Position numbers and translations under genes: made by a program. Under the pieces are notes generated by a model. It was not told the DNA's origin. It was given only the letters and a program-made list of their open reading frames with translations, and searched no databases. 64,000 bases of DNA, taken from positions 62,001-126,000 of the forward strand of contig JAECZO010000082.1 in NCBI GenBank assembly GCA_019188245.1. The letters are read 5' to 3'. Every line of letters begins with the position of its first letter. Within the stretch, counting starts at the first letter, position 1. Of this stretch, positions 1 through 9,610 are shown one piece after another. Source of the DNA: Novymonas esmeraldas (taxonomy: Eukaryota; Euglenozoa; Kinetoplastea; Trypanosomatida; Trypanosomatidae).

Positions 1-1008
1 GGTGTGGCGCGGACGCGAGCGTGGCCGCTCGTCTCGCGCGTTGCGGCGCTGCTGCAGCTCGTGCAGGTGGTAGAGCTTCCCCGGCCCCGCAGCGGACCGC
101 GGCAGGCACACCACGTCATCGGTGCTATTGAGGAACATGCGGGTCGCAGGGAGCACGCGCGACAGCAGCGCCAGCACGCCCTCGGCGACCGTCAGCGCCG
201 TCGCCTCCTGATCTGCGGAGCCCTCCGTGAGGGAGCAGAGAGCTACCTCGTGGCCGTGCCGGGTGACCGCCTCGCAGAAGTCGCGCAGGAAGTCGGCGTC
301 GACGAACAACGCACGCACGTCCGCCGCCGTCGCCGTCAGCGTGGCGCGCAGGTCCACACAGCTGAACGGCGCGTGCAGCAGCGTGCCGTCCAGGTCCAGC
401 ACCACCAGCATCGGCGACGCCACCGGCGCGTAGCAGGGACCGCCGCGCAGACGCACGTCGCGGTCAAGCAGCAGCCCCGCCATGATGCACGTCCGCCCCG
501 TCAAGGCAGCGGTCACCTCCGCCAGCGACCGGCCGCCCAGTGCAGCGGCGGGGAGCACCGACGCCACCGACGCCACACCGGCAGCGGCGGCCCGCGACGT
601 CGCCAGCGCCGCAGAGTCGAGCCGCTCATCCACGGCGTCGCACAGCGCGTCCACGGCGTCGGCCGCCGCGTCCAGCCAGTGTGGCGGCGAGGCGGCGGCC
701 GTCGCCGGGGGTGCGGACGGCGCCGCTGCCAGTGCCACGACGCCGCTACGGTCCTCGCCGCTGCAGCCCTTGTCCGTCGGTGTGTGGCGGAGCAGTGGAC
801 AGAGGCGGGGCAGCTGGTCCACGAGACTCCACAATGGACTGCGCTCCTGCTGATGCGGTGCGGGGGAGTCGCACTGCTCCAGACAGCGCGTGTCGTGCAC
901 GTCCCTGTACCCCGTCACGTCGGCCGCCGCCGCCTCCCCGAGGACAAGCGCTGCCATGAGGCGGTAGCCTTCGCGTGCCAGCTCTTGCAGTGTCGCCTCT
1001 GCTGCCAT
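1..1008 (-). CDS. HAD-superfamily phosphatase-like protein, partial (C-terminus outside window)
   Basis: The frame opens with ATG at 1008 and stays open for 336 codons to the left edge, so the C-terminal part is missing. The first 195 residues are alanine-rich and without a recognisable domain. A HAD-type core then begins with MLVVLDLDGTLL (residues about 200-211), which has the DxDGT nucleophile and acid motif. It is followed by a helix-rich stretch and EVALCSLTEG, a good candidate for the motif II serine or threonine. HAD family members are phosphatases or other phosphoryl-transfer enzymes; the substrate cannot be told. Motifs III and IV would lie beyond the window. The start is supported by a strong trans-splice acceptor about 108 nt upstream. 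An 11-codon upstream ORF lies in the predicted leader. It could be a trypanosomatid-specific HAD protein rather than a known enzyme. Confidence 0.75.
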   Translation of the reverse strand, partial: MAAEATLQELAREGYRLMAALVLGEAAAADVTGYRDVHDTRCLEQCDSPAPHQQERSPLWSLVDQLPRLCPLLRHTPTDKGCSGEDRSGVVALAAAPSAPPATAAASPPHWLDAAADAVDALCDAVDERLDSAALATSRAAAAGVASVASVLPAAALGGRSLAEVTAALTGRTCIMAGLLLDRDVRLRGGPCYAPVASPMLVVLDLDGTLLHAPFSCVDLRATLTATAADVRALFVDADFLRDFCEAVTRHGHEVALCSLTEGSADQEATALTVAEGVLALLSRVLPATRMFLNSTDDVVCLPRSAAGPGKLYHLHELQQRRNARDERPRSRPRHT

Positions 1009-1070
1009 GGATGAAGTCAGGCCCCGGTGTCTACGTGTGTGTGTGTGTTTGTGTGTGATACTCTGTTCTG

Positions 1071-1106
1071 TCAGGATGGGTATGAGAGCAGCGAGCCGGT
1101 GCGCAT
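1071..1106 (-). other. Upstream ORF (11 codons) in the leader of the HAD gene
   Basis: On the minus strand an ATG at 1106 opens MRTGSLLSYPS and ends with TGA at 1071-1073. It lies wholly between the predicted splice acceptor (1116) and the main ATG (1008). It would be the first start codon a scanning ribosome meets. Whether it is translated depends on the true splice site. Confidence 0.35.
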
Positions 1107-1115
1107 CACGCCGGC

Positions 1116-1171
1116 CTGTGCAGAGAAGGAGAGGACGTAAGCAAGGTGGAAGAGAGAGAGAGAGCGATGCA
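1116..1171 (-). promoter_or_regulatory. Predicted spliced-leader acceptor for the HAD gene
   Basis: Read on the minus strand, a 45-50 nt tract of almost only C and T ends in TGCACAG, with AG opposite 1116-1117. The first ATG of the main frame is 108 nt further on. This is the cleanest acceptor in the left part of the window. Confidence 0.55.
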
Positions 1172-1756
1172 GGAGAGCTGCTGCCGGCTCAACGTGACGC
1201 ATGCGTGCTGACCGACGCGACTGTGAGGTACTTGATGTTGTGTGTGTGTGTGTGTGTGCATCGAGAGGAGGGCTGCATGGACTCGTCTCGCCTCCCCCGC
1301 CCCCACCCCCCTGCTCGTCAGGCTCGGTGGGATTGGACGGCTCTTCATCTTCTTTGCTCTTGTGCACTCCTGCGCTGCCAACACACACACACACACACAC
1401 ACGTCAGGGTGGGCAGGATGTGGAGTTGGATCGTGAAGCACACCGTGAGGCAGCAACGATAAAAGAGAGACACACACACACAGCGAGAGAGAGAGGGAGA
1501 TGAGCGCACAGCATGTACAAGTTCAATGATGATGACGATGATGACAATGAGATGGCGTGACAATGCAGATCGAGGCGCGAGGGTCGTAGAAACGCGGAGT
1601 GCCGAGCGACACACACACACACACACGCACACACACGCACACACACGCACACACATACGCAGAGAGGAAGAGGAGGTGATCGCTGGCTGTCCAGTGGACT
1701 CCGTGAGAGACGTGCAACGGATGGTTCTGCCGTCTGTGCGGGCGTGTGTATGCCGT
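1172..1756. other. Gene-free stretch between the WD40 and HAD genes
   Basis: This holds the 3' UTR of the WD40 gene and spacer. It contains a GT run (1238-1258), CA runs (1380-1402 and 1610-1655) and a GATGAT stretch near 1527-1550. No coding region is supported; the apparent frames are translated dinucleotide repeats. Confidence 0.6.
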
Positions 1757-4700
1757 TCAGCACGCTCTGCCACGCAGCTGCTCCAGTATGACGCGGTTCT
1801 GCTCCTCCAGCCGCACGTTCTGCGCCTGAATGCGCGCCAGCTCCGCCGCGACTGCCGCGTAGGCGTCCGTCGAGGCCTTGTGCGGGGCGGCGACGGCGTC
1901 TCTGCCGTCTGCGCCGCCCGCCACACTCGCACCAGAGGGGGTGTGCGCGGTGCCAGCCACCGAACTCTCGCCGGAGCGCCGCCCCTGCCGCATCTGAAGC
2001 TGCACCGCGACCGTTGTGAGCAGTGCGGGAAGCCCCTGCACGCTCGCCTCCTCGGCCGCTGCGAGCGACACATCACTCGCCGTCTCTGCGAAGCTGCTGC
2101 GCTCCAGCAGCTCCTGGAGGTGCAGCAGCGACTCGCGAAGCTGACGTGCCTGCGCCGTGAACTGCGTCGTCGCGCTGGTGGCGGTGCTCGCGGTGTCCGT
2201 CACGCCTCTCACCTCAGCCCCACGCTTCTCGGATACAGAGAGCAGCGGCGGTGTCGCTGCCCGGCCGTTGTTGCTGGTGGAGCTGCGCAGTACGGCGTCC
2301 TCCGCCTCTGTCACGAGCTGCCGCCCCGCGCCGCGCTGTACGTCACGGCGCAGTGGCGGGCTGCTCCGCCACGCAGTCGGGCCGGGGACCGCGCCCTTCT
2401 CCAGCTTGACGGAGAGCGCGCCACCGCTGCGCGAGACGGTGTCCACACTCGCAAGATCCGAGTCGTCCGCCAACCCCACCGGACTCGCCACCAGCGACGC
2501 CGCCGCCGCGCCTGCGCGCAGCAGCGGCGGCGAGTCTATCGTCAGCGCCGACACGTCCACGGCGGAGGCGGCAACGCTGGCCGTCCCGGCGCGTCGTGTC
2601 GGCGCCTCCACCGGCGGGTCGCGCGGCGTGTGCGGCGGCGCCGCTGTCGAGTCGGCTGTGGGGGCCTGCACGCGCCGCGACGGCCCGACGGAGCGTGGGG
2701 TGCGGGCGTGCTCGCTCGATTGATTGTCGCGCCGCTGGCGTGCGTAGAAGCCGGTCAGCTCGTCGAAGCGGTCGTTGAGCTCGCGGCTGGACGGCGCGCC
2801 GGCGGAGACAGTGCGGCGCTGTCGGCGCTGCTCCGCGCTGGCGGTCGCTGTCGGCGCCACCACGCGCGGGGTGCGGGCGGTGCGCCGCTGCTGCTGCTGC
2901 TGCTGCTGCCGCTGCTGCTGCTGCTGCTGCTGCTGCACCGCCGCCGCCGGTGTCGGGGCGACTCGCGCCGGCGTCGGCGACGGCGATGCGGCGGCTGCTG
3001 GTTTGGTGTCCTCCGCCACAGCCCGTGGCGGGGGCAGCAGCTTCTCCGCGCCGTTGCGCAGTGCCGCGGGCCTCTGCGGGAGCTCCAGCGCGTACTCGTC
3101 GAGCCCAGCCGACCCGAGCACCCACACGCGCAGCTCCGGGCTTCCGTGGGCCTCTGCACAGCACAGCGCTCGCGCCACGGCCGCCACGGTGCACGTGGCG
3201 ACGAGTGTGGGGCTGTCGCCGCCCAGCTGCCACGCGGAGAGGCGCGAGCCGCGGCACACGACGACGGTGTCTGGCCGGTGCCGCACCGCCGCCGCCGCAA
3301 CGTGGGTTGAAGGGGCGCCATCGCCGTCGCTGCCGTTGCGCCGCTTCGAGAGAGACGGCGGCGGCGCCTCCGCCAGCGATCGCATGACCCAGCGCGATCC
3401 CGCCTTCAGCTGCACGTAGGCGGTGGTGGCCACGCCGGCGACCAGCAGACCGTCGCGGCACGGCACAACGCGCTCGATGACATCGGCGTGGGTGTACGTC
3501 GGCAACGAGGACATCACCACCGCCGGCACCGGCGCCGCTCTGTCTCGAGGCGCGGAGCCGCTCGCAAGTGCGACGAGAGAGGAGCGCTGCACTGCCACCA
3601 CGTGGTCCGCGTCGGCAGCGGAGGAGGCATCGCTGCTCGTGAACACCGCCAACGCCGTTGTGCCAGCCGGCACGGTGGCGACGGCGCTGCTCTTCAGTCG
3701 CTCAAGTTGAAGCACGCGCGCGCCGCCGCCGTTGCCGCCGCCGCCGTTGCCACTCGCTGTCTGTGCCCAGCCGCACCGGTAGCGGCGCAGCCGCAGTGCC
3801 GCGGCGCTCCCCCCTGCAGGCGCCGTCGCCGCCGCCGCAGGCGCCACCAGCGCGTACACGACGTCGCCGGCGGGGGAGCTGGCAAGGTCAACGACGGACT
3901 CGTCCGCCTCGGCGCCGATGCTACCCACCTCGCACGCCGCCGCCGCCGCCGCACCACGGCCGAAGGCGACGAGGGCGTGACGCGCCACGTCGAAGGCGAT
4001 CACCACGCCACTCGGCGGGTGCAGGGTGGCGCACGTCATCGCGCCGCAGTGGGCGCTGAGGAGCGCGCCGCCGGGCGGGGCCGTGAAGAGCACCGCCTGC
4101 GGCGTCCACCAGCACCCCACCACCGCGCTGAGACTCCACACCTGCGCCACCCCCGCCGGCCCGAGCGGCGGCGGGGCGAAGACGCAGACGCGCTGCAGGT
4201 TCAGCCGCTGCGTGTGCGCCTTCGCCTCCACCGCGAACAGCGACAGCGCGCCGCCGGCGTGGAAGAGGACGAGGGCGCCGTCGCCGGCGTCGGCGCCGCA
4301 CGTGAAGACCGGCGCCGCGCTCGTCTGGTCTCCCGCGGTCGCCTCCGGCGGCGGCGGTGGTGGTGGTGCCCCGGCGGCGCTGCCGGAGGCGAGTGCGTCC
4401 TGCCACTTCACTTTGCCCTCGAACTCCCACGTCCCCGCGTCGAAGAGCCGCGCGAGGTGGCCCGTGAGGAGGAGGCGGCCCGCGCCCACGCAGCACAGCG
4501 CCGTCGCGGAGGGCACCTTGCAGTCCATCCAGCGCACCACAGACCCGGTGGAGCCGCTGACGGCGACAAGGAAGCCGCCGGTCGTCAGCGCGAGGTACGT
4601 CTCCTCCCCCTCCACCGGGCTCGCGACGCAGCACGTGTAGTCGGCATCGCGCAGCTCCTCCACCGCGCTACAGTGGCGGCTGAGCACCACGAGACGACTG

Positions 4701-5368
4701 CGCTCCCCCGTCTTCGCCGCCGGCTCCGCCACCGCACCTCCGGACGAGCCGGCCACGCCCTGCACGCTGAACAGGCCGACCTTGCCGGCGTTGCACGCCG
4801 CGAAGGAGAGGTGGAGGGCGAAGCTGCACATGCTCTGCAGCGGCCCCATCGCGCCACGCCAGAGCAGCGCCTTCGCGTCGAGGCCCCACAGGGAGAGGCG
4901 GTGCGGTGTCGGGTCGGCGGGGCGGCTCGGCAGCAGCGAGGAGAAGGCGAGGTAGTTCGCTGACGCCGTGAAGAGGAACGTGGCGCCGTAGATGCAGTCG
5001 CCCGTCACGGAGCGCGGCAGCTTCGCGGCCTCCGTCAGCGCTGGGCTCGTGAGGGAGGTGATGTAGAGGCCGTGCTGCGTCGTGCCGATGCAGAGGACGT
5101 CCTTCTCGGGGTGTCCGGCGATGACGCTGATGGACTCGTGCGGCGCGGCGAGGAGGCAGACGCGCATCGACTGCCTCCACCGCGCCTCCACCGCGAGGCC
5201 GCTGGGGTGCTCCGCCGCCGTGTCCACAATGGCCACCGACGTGTCCGATGCGGCGTAGACGAGGTAGCGGTGGCGGTACGCCGTGCAGCAGCGCGACGCG
5301 GATGCCACAGCGTGGCCGGTGCTCCACGTCGGCGGCACCATCGGCGACGGCGACGGCGACTGGGACAT
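1757..5368 (-). CDS. Uncharacterised WD40-like protein with C-terminal coiled coil
   Basis: The protein has 1203 residues from the only ATG near the 5' end (5368); an upstream in-frame extension would need GTG and would translate the poly-A leader as lysines. Residues about 20-650 carry repeated hydrophobic beta-strand blocks with phrases such as YLVYAASDTSVAIVDT and HRLSLWGLDAKALLW, typical of degenerate WD40 blades. Residues 700-1100 look disordered and include a poly-Q tract interrupted by one Arg (about 810-827), then a block RELNDRFDELTGFYARQRRD that may be conserved. The last 25 residues (LARIQAQNVRLEEQNRVIL) predict a short coiled coil. WD40 plus terminal coiled coil is the layout of centriolar proteins such as POC1 and NEDD1, but I cannot assign orthology. 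Real gene: confident. Function: unknown. Confidence 0.78.
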   Translation of the reverse strand: MSQSPSPSPMVPPTWSTGHAVASASRCCTAYRHRYLVYAASDTSVAIVDTAAEHPSGLAVEARWRQSMRVCLLAAPHESISVIAGHPEKDVLCIGTTQHGLYITSLTSPALTEAAKLPRSVTGDCIYGATFLFTASANYLAFSSLLPSRPADPTPHRLSLWGLDAKALLWRGAMGPLQSMCSFALHLSFAACNAGKVGLFSVQGVAGSSGGAVAEPAAKTGERSRLVVLSRHCSAVEELRDADYTCCVASPVEGEETYLALTTGGFLVAVSGSTGSVVRWMDCKVPSATALCCVGAGRLLLTGHLARLFDAGTWEFEGKVKWQDALASGSAAGAPPPPPPPEATAGDQTSAAPVFTCGADAGDGALVLFHAGGALSLFAVEAKAHTQRLNLQRVCVFAPPPLGPAGVAQVWSLSAVVGCWWTPQAVLFTAPPGGALLSAHCGAMTCATLHPPSGVVIAFDVARHALVAFGRGAAAAAACEVGSIGAEADESVVDLASSPAGDVVYALVAPAAAATAPAGGSAAALRLRRYRCGWAQTASGNGGGGNGGGARVLQLERLKSSAVATVPAGTTALAVFTSSDASSAADADHVVAVQRSSLVALASGSAPRDRAAPVPAVVMSSLPTYTHADVIERVVPCRDGLLVAGVATTAYVQLKAGSRWVMRSLAEAPPPSLSKRRNGSDGDGAPSTHVAAAAVRHRPDTVVVCRGSRLSAWQLGGDSPTLVATCTVAAVARALCCAEAHGSPELRVWVLGSAGLDEYALELPQRPAALRNGAEKLLPPPRAVAEDTKPAAAASPSPTPARVAPTPAAAVQQQQQQQQRQQQQQQQRRTARTPRVVAPTATASAEQRRQRRTVSAGAPSSRELNDRFDELTGFYARQRRDNQSSEHARTPRSVGPSRRVQAPTADSTAAPPHTPRDPPVEAPTRRAGTASVAASAVDVSALTIDSPPLLRAGAAAASLVASPVGLADDSDLASVDTVSRSGGALSVKLEKGAVPGPTAWRSSPPLRRDVQRGAGRQLVTEAEDAVLRSSTSNNGRAATPPLLSVSEKRGAEVRGVTDTASTATSATTQFTAQARQLRESLLHLQELLERSSFAETASDVSLAAAEEASVQGLPALLTTVAVQLQMRQGRRSGESSVAGTAHTPSGASVAGGADGRDAVAAPHKASTDAYAAVAAELARIQAQNVRLEEQNRVILEQLRGRAC
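2887..2937 (-). repeat. CAG/CTG trinucleotide repeat encoding interrupted poly-Q
   Basis: About sixteen CTG units on the plus strand, broken once by CCG, code on the minus strand for eight Gln, one Arg, then seven Gln inside the WD40/coiled-coil gene. Repeat length probably varies between strains. Confidence 0.85.
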
Positions 5369-6101
5369 TTGTTTTTTTTTTTTTTTGGGGGGGGATGGGG
5401 AGGCCGAAGTCGCACACAGATGCACGTGCACGCACCTACGAGTGTGTGTGTGTGTGTGTGTAGCTGTCCCTCTGTATGTACGTGTGAGTGTGTCTCTCTC
5501 TCTATCAGTGTGTTTCTACGGTGCGGTCACGCGGCGGGACGTGGAGAGGGAGGCAACGCCCTCCGCCGACGTGCGCTGATGTAGGTGTGTGTGTGTGTGT
5601 GTGTGTGTGTGCACACGCTGCTACGTCGTGGTGTGGGAGCCGTTGTAGCGTCCGTGACAGGCGGAGGGAGACGAGGAGATGAAGATGCACCGTGAGAGAG
5701 AGAGAGAGTCGCTGCATCCGCAGGAGAGCGGCGAACGTCGTGCCCGCCGAGGACATGAGCAGCGACGAGAGAGGGGATGAGGAGGAGGAGGGCCACTCCA
5801 CCTCACCCAACACCACGGCATGTGACACACACACAAACACACAAACAGACGCACAGAAGGTGCGGGGGATGGGGAAGGGAAGGGAAGGGGGATGTTGCGA
5901 TGAATAGCGTGATGGTGCAGTCAGCAGACGCTAGCGATTGAGGGGGGGAGGAGGGGGGGGAGGGAGAACAGCGGCGGCAGCGGCACTCGTGTGATGAGGA
6001 GAGCGAGAGGGAGTGTGTGTGGCGCAGCCTCCCTCCGCCCCGTCCACTCCTTCTCATGCCGCGTCTCTCACACCACCCACCACCACCACCATCACCCCCC
6101 G
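5369..6101. other. Gene-free stretch between the RagA and WD40 genes
   Basis: The leader of the WD40 gene has a 14-16 nt poly-A run just before the ATG (plus-strand T run 5372-5386). A pyrimidine tract with AG opposite 5516-5517 is a plausible acceptor. The rest is GT (5442-5461 and 5586-5611), GA and G runs forming the 3' UTR of RagA. No further gene seen. Confidence 0.55.
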
Positions 6102-7211
6102 CTACAGGACATCGCGCATGGCGCAGGCGGTGGGTTCGTCCGAGTCAAGGAACTCCTGGAAGCGCCGTCGAGCCGCGTTGATGTTGAGCCGGTGCAGCTC
6201 CACGTTCACGGCCGGGTCAACGGAGACAACGAGGACGTGGGTGCAGTCGGTGAAGGGGCAGAGGAGCGCCGTGAAGGTCTCCGTGGCGATGCTCAGCCCG
6301 CCGAGGCTCGTCGTGTTGTTCATGCAGCTCAGCTTGAAGTGCTTCACCGTCTCACTCACCTCTGTCGTGCGCAGCTCGCCGCTCCCGTGTTGGAAGAGCG
6401 GCGCACCGCCGTCTACGGCGGATTTCCGGGTGATGTGCGTGAGGCACAGGAAGGTGCTTCGTTCGTAGAGCGCCACCTCGGCGGCGTCGCATGCCACGGC
6501 GATGCCGCGCATCGTCTCCACCAGGACATCGCGGTGGGGCACCAGCGACCGCACGACGGAGCTGTAGGCGAGGTAGAGAGAGTCGGACCAGATGCTGGTG
6601 CCGAAGAACTCGATACCGGTGCCGTCGCCGTCGATGCTGCGAAGGATCTCCTGCTTGCGCGCGTGGAAGATGTCGTGGCGGAGGTCGGCGTGGATGAGGT
6701 CGATCTTGTGGAGCAGCACGAACACCTTCGCCTTGGGGCTGTACTGCCGGATGAAGCGCATCGCCTCTCGGAAGTACTCCAGCATCTCTGGAAGCCGCCA
6801 GTCCGTCGACGCGCTCCCGACCTCGCCCGCACCGCCACCACCACTACCGCCAGCAGCACCGCCACCCGCACCACCACCACCACCACCACCACCACCGCCG
6901 CCGCTGCCGTGGCTGTCACGACTCATGCTGTTGATGTCGAACACGAAGAGCATGACCCCCACGTAGCGAAAGATGTACTCCTTCTGCCGGTTCAGGTACT
7001 CGGTGACGTAGCGGTGCTGCCCACCACAGTCCCACAAGTTGAGAAATAGATTGCGCAGGATGTGTACTTGGCTCTGGTCAAGCGAGATCGTGATGCCGAG
7101 TCGCAGCGCATCGCGGGGGAGGTAGTTGTCGAAGATGATGCTGCGCATGCACGTCTTGCCAGCGCCGCCCGGCCCCATGAGGAGCAGCTTCTGCATCTGG
7201 CGCTGATCCAT
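6102..7211 (-). CDS. RagA: Rag GTPase, RagA/Gtr1 type
   Basis: A 369-residue Rag-family GTPase. Visible motifs: P-loop GPGGAGKT (13-20), SIIFDNYLPRDALRLGITI switch I region, LNLWDCGGQ (57-65, G3) and HKIDL (168-172, G4). The Rag C-terminal roadblock-like half follows (YERSTFLCLTHIT, VKHFKLSC), and line-by-line similarity to human RagA is obvious. RagA/B pairs with RagC/D on lysosome or vacuole membranes and passes amino-acid status to TORC1. Odd point: between G3 and G4 (about 101-137) sits a run of roughly 30 mostly glycine residues absent from animal and yeast homologues, encoded by a CCA/CCG-rich plus-strand repeat. ATG at 7211 immediately precedes the P-loop region, so the start is secure. 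Confidence 0.95.
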   Translation of the reverse strand: MDQRQMQKLLLMGPGGAGKTCMRSIIFDNYLPRDALRLGITISLDQSQVHILRNLFLNLWDCGGQHRYVTEYLNRQKEYIFRYVGVMLFVFDINSMSRDSHGSGGGGGGGGGGGAGGGAAGGSGGGGAGEVGSASTDWRLPEMLEYFREAMRFIRQYSPKAKVFVLLHKIDLIHADLRHDIFHARKQEILRSIDGDGTGIEFFGTSIWSDSLYLAYSSVVRSLVPHRDVLVETMRGIAVACDAAEVALYERSTFLCLTHITRKSAVDGGAPLFQHGSGELRTTEVSETVKHFKLSCMNNTTSLGGLSIATETFTALLCPFTDCTHVLVVSVDPAVNVELHRLNINAARRRFQEFLDSDEPTACAMRDVL

Positions 7212-7299
7212 CGTCTACGCGTGTACTAACGTGTGCGTCTGTATGTGTATCTGTATGTGTGTGTGTGTGTGTCTGTCTGTGCGTCTGTGTGTGCAGCTG

Positions 7300-7345
7300 C
7301 TGAAGCAGGAGGAAGGAGACGATGTGGATGAAGGAGAAGCGGCGA
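7300..7345 (-). promoter_or_regulatory. Predicted spliced-leader acceptor for RagA
   Basis: On the minus strand about 40 nt of C and T (CTTCTCCTTCATCC and CTCCTTCCTCCTG) end in CTTCAG, with AG opposite 7300-7301. It leaves an 88-nt leader with no upstream ATG. Confidence 0.6.
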
Positions 7346-8052
7346 GGGACTCCGCGTCCACCCACTAAACAGAGGAGGAGAGGAAGCAGGACACGCTAGT
7401 GGACGGCACACCGCCTGGCGGCGATACCTCGGATGTGGTTCGAGTTCGAGCGCGGTCCTGCGCGCGCCGATGTGGGGGCACACACAGGTTCAACAGCGTG
7501 AGGACCACAGAAAGGAAAAGAGAGAGAGAGCGAGAGGGTGAGAGTACAGAGTTGATGATGAGTGCACACGGTATGGCACGGCTCTCTCTCTCTTCCACTG
7601 CTGAAGTCTTCGGCGAATGCAAGCGCGCAGTGCGCCGTACCCGCGCTGCTATTTGCACACACACGCACACACATACTCGTTCCACTGCCGCCGTCGAGCG
7701 CACACGCGTCGCCGCCTCCCTGGTCACCGCAGGGATCTGCTGTGGTCGAGGACACACTCAGTTGAGAGACGCGCCTGTCAAGATGCGTGTGTGTGTGTGT
7801 GTCTGTCGGTGTTCTCTCTTGCTTTACTTCGTTTGTTTGTGTTTTTTTTTTGTTGTTGGTTGAGATCGTGATGTCTCCATACGAGAAACGCAAAAAAAAA
7901 AAAAAATGGAGAACGTGAAACAGCAACACACGTACATAGACACTGATACACAAAGAGAGAGAGTCGAATGAGGCGCGGGGGCGGGGGCGGCGGAGATGTG
8001 CGGGTGTTTGACACATCGAAGAGCGAGCGGACGATGAAGCGACAGGGGGAGG

Positions 8053-8192
8053 ACACACAGACACACATTCAACCTACTCCATGTACACCCACACACATAC
8101 ACATGCAAATATACACACATACACAGACAGGCACATGTATGTGTGTGTCTGTGTGTTTTGCATCTGTGCATGTGTGTGTGTGTGTGTGTGTT

Positions 8193-8223
<31 letters not shown>

Positions 8224-8255
8224 ACATGGAGTAGGTCGAATGTGTGCCTGTGTGT
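8053..8255. repeat. Imperfect inverted repeat (35-nt arms) with CA/GT interior
   Basis: Bases 8053-8087 and 8221-8255 are reverse complements with two mismatches in 35. The arms include a non-repetitive core (AACCTACTCCATGTACA on the left), so this is not just CA facing GT. The interior continues as CA-rich then GT-rich sequence that can extend the stem. In minus-strand RNA both mismatches are G-U wobbles. Confidence 0.85.
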
Positions 8256-9610
8256 GAGACACACTAGCAAGGAGGCGAGGGAGGTGTAGAGAGAGAGAGA
8301 GAAAGGCACAGAAGTTCACCAGCACAAACGGAGGAGTTCGGTGAGAGACAGAGGCGAGGCGGAGGCGAGGAGTAGAGACGGGGAGGGAGCGACACAACAC
8401 GCACAGAAAAAGAAAAAAAAAAGGAGGTGATTTGGTACGAAGAGGAGAACAGTCACACGTCTGTGTCTGTGTGTCTGTGTGTGTGTGTGTGTACCCACCA
8501 TGTGTTCGTCCTTGCAGACCCGGTGGGGCCGGAGGGAAGAAGAAGAAGAAGAAGTGGTGGGGGAGCTATCTAAACGAGTGCGTCATCCGTTCTCGACTGA
8601 ATGCACTCATAACGAGGCCGACGCGCACTCGTAGACGCCGGTGCACCCATACAGAGAGAGAGAGACACACAAACACGCACGTGCCTCCTGCGTCTTCATG
8701 GGTGACACCTTCAACACAACGAACAACTACACATGAGGAGACCCCCCGAGCAGCCACCCTCACCTCTCTCTCCCCTCTTGTCTCTCTCTCTCCTCTCCTC
8801 TCCCTCCCTTCCTCTTGACGTGCAGATGCAGGCGCCGCGTCACGATGTTGCCCTTCGCGCACATCACCCACGTCGCACCGATCGGCACACGACGCAAGCA
8901 CGGCGGGACGGCAGGTGGGGGGAGGGAGGAGCTCTGCACAACACACACCGTGCAAGAGAGAGAGATATCAGAGATCAGACAGAGAGAGAGGGATGGGTGG
9001 GAGCACGTGTGAGTGCCGCCCGGCCGGAGATGCACGTCTCCTCCCGACGGCGGGGAACAGAAAAGAAAAGAAAAAAACGAGACGAGGACGGAGGCGGTAA
9101 ATGCGCCTCCCAGCGGATCGTTGAGAAATGAAGCGCGAGCGAGCGAGTGAAGAGACGCACACACAGACACACACGCACACACACACACACGGAGAGAGAC
9201 ACACATGCACGCATACGAGTCCGCCTCGCCATGCCACACACGGACCGGCGTGCGCGCCGCCGCGAGCACGACGATCCCCATCTCCGCTCGCGTCTACCAC
9301 CACCACGATGACCACGCCTTCGCGTGCACTTCACACGTCACGTCTCGCTGATACGTGCATCTGAACAGCGGCGCCTCAGGCGCCACAAGCTCGCACAGGT
9401 GCACAAGGAGGAGGAGAAGGAGGGGGAGGAGAGGTGTGAGGTGAGCGGCACGGACCATCGCGGTGGTGGCTGAGTGACGGCGACGCGGGTGAAGTCGACA
9501 AAAGCACAAACAAAAGTGGGAGGAGGACACCCCCCGGGGAGGGGAGAGAGAAGAAGAAATCTGGCATGTGTCGCTGCCCCCCGTGCTGTCCACACCTACA
9601 CACCTCCACA

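Noticed and set aside
4-1014. Plus-strand frame of 336 codons at the left edge
   Set aside because: Arg-rich and without a fold; the minus-strand frame over the same bases has a DLDGT HAD core and a good splice acceptor.
8760-9281. Minus-strand frame containing PIGATWVMCAKGNIVTRRLH
   Set aside because: The short stretch looked protein-like and briefly suggested a ribosomal protein, but it is flanked by translated CA/GA repeats and matches no family I can name; too weak to call.
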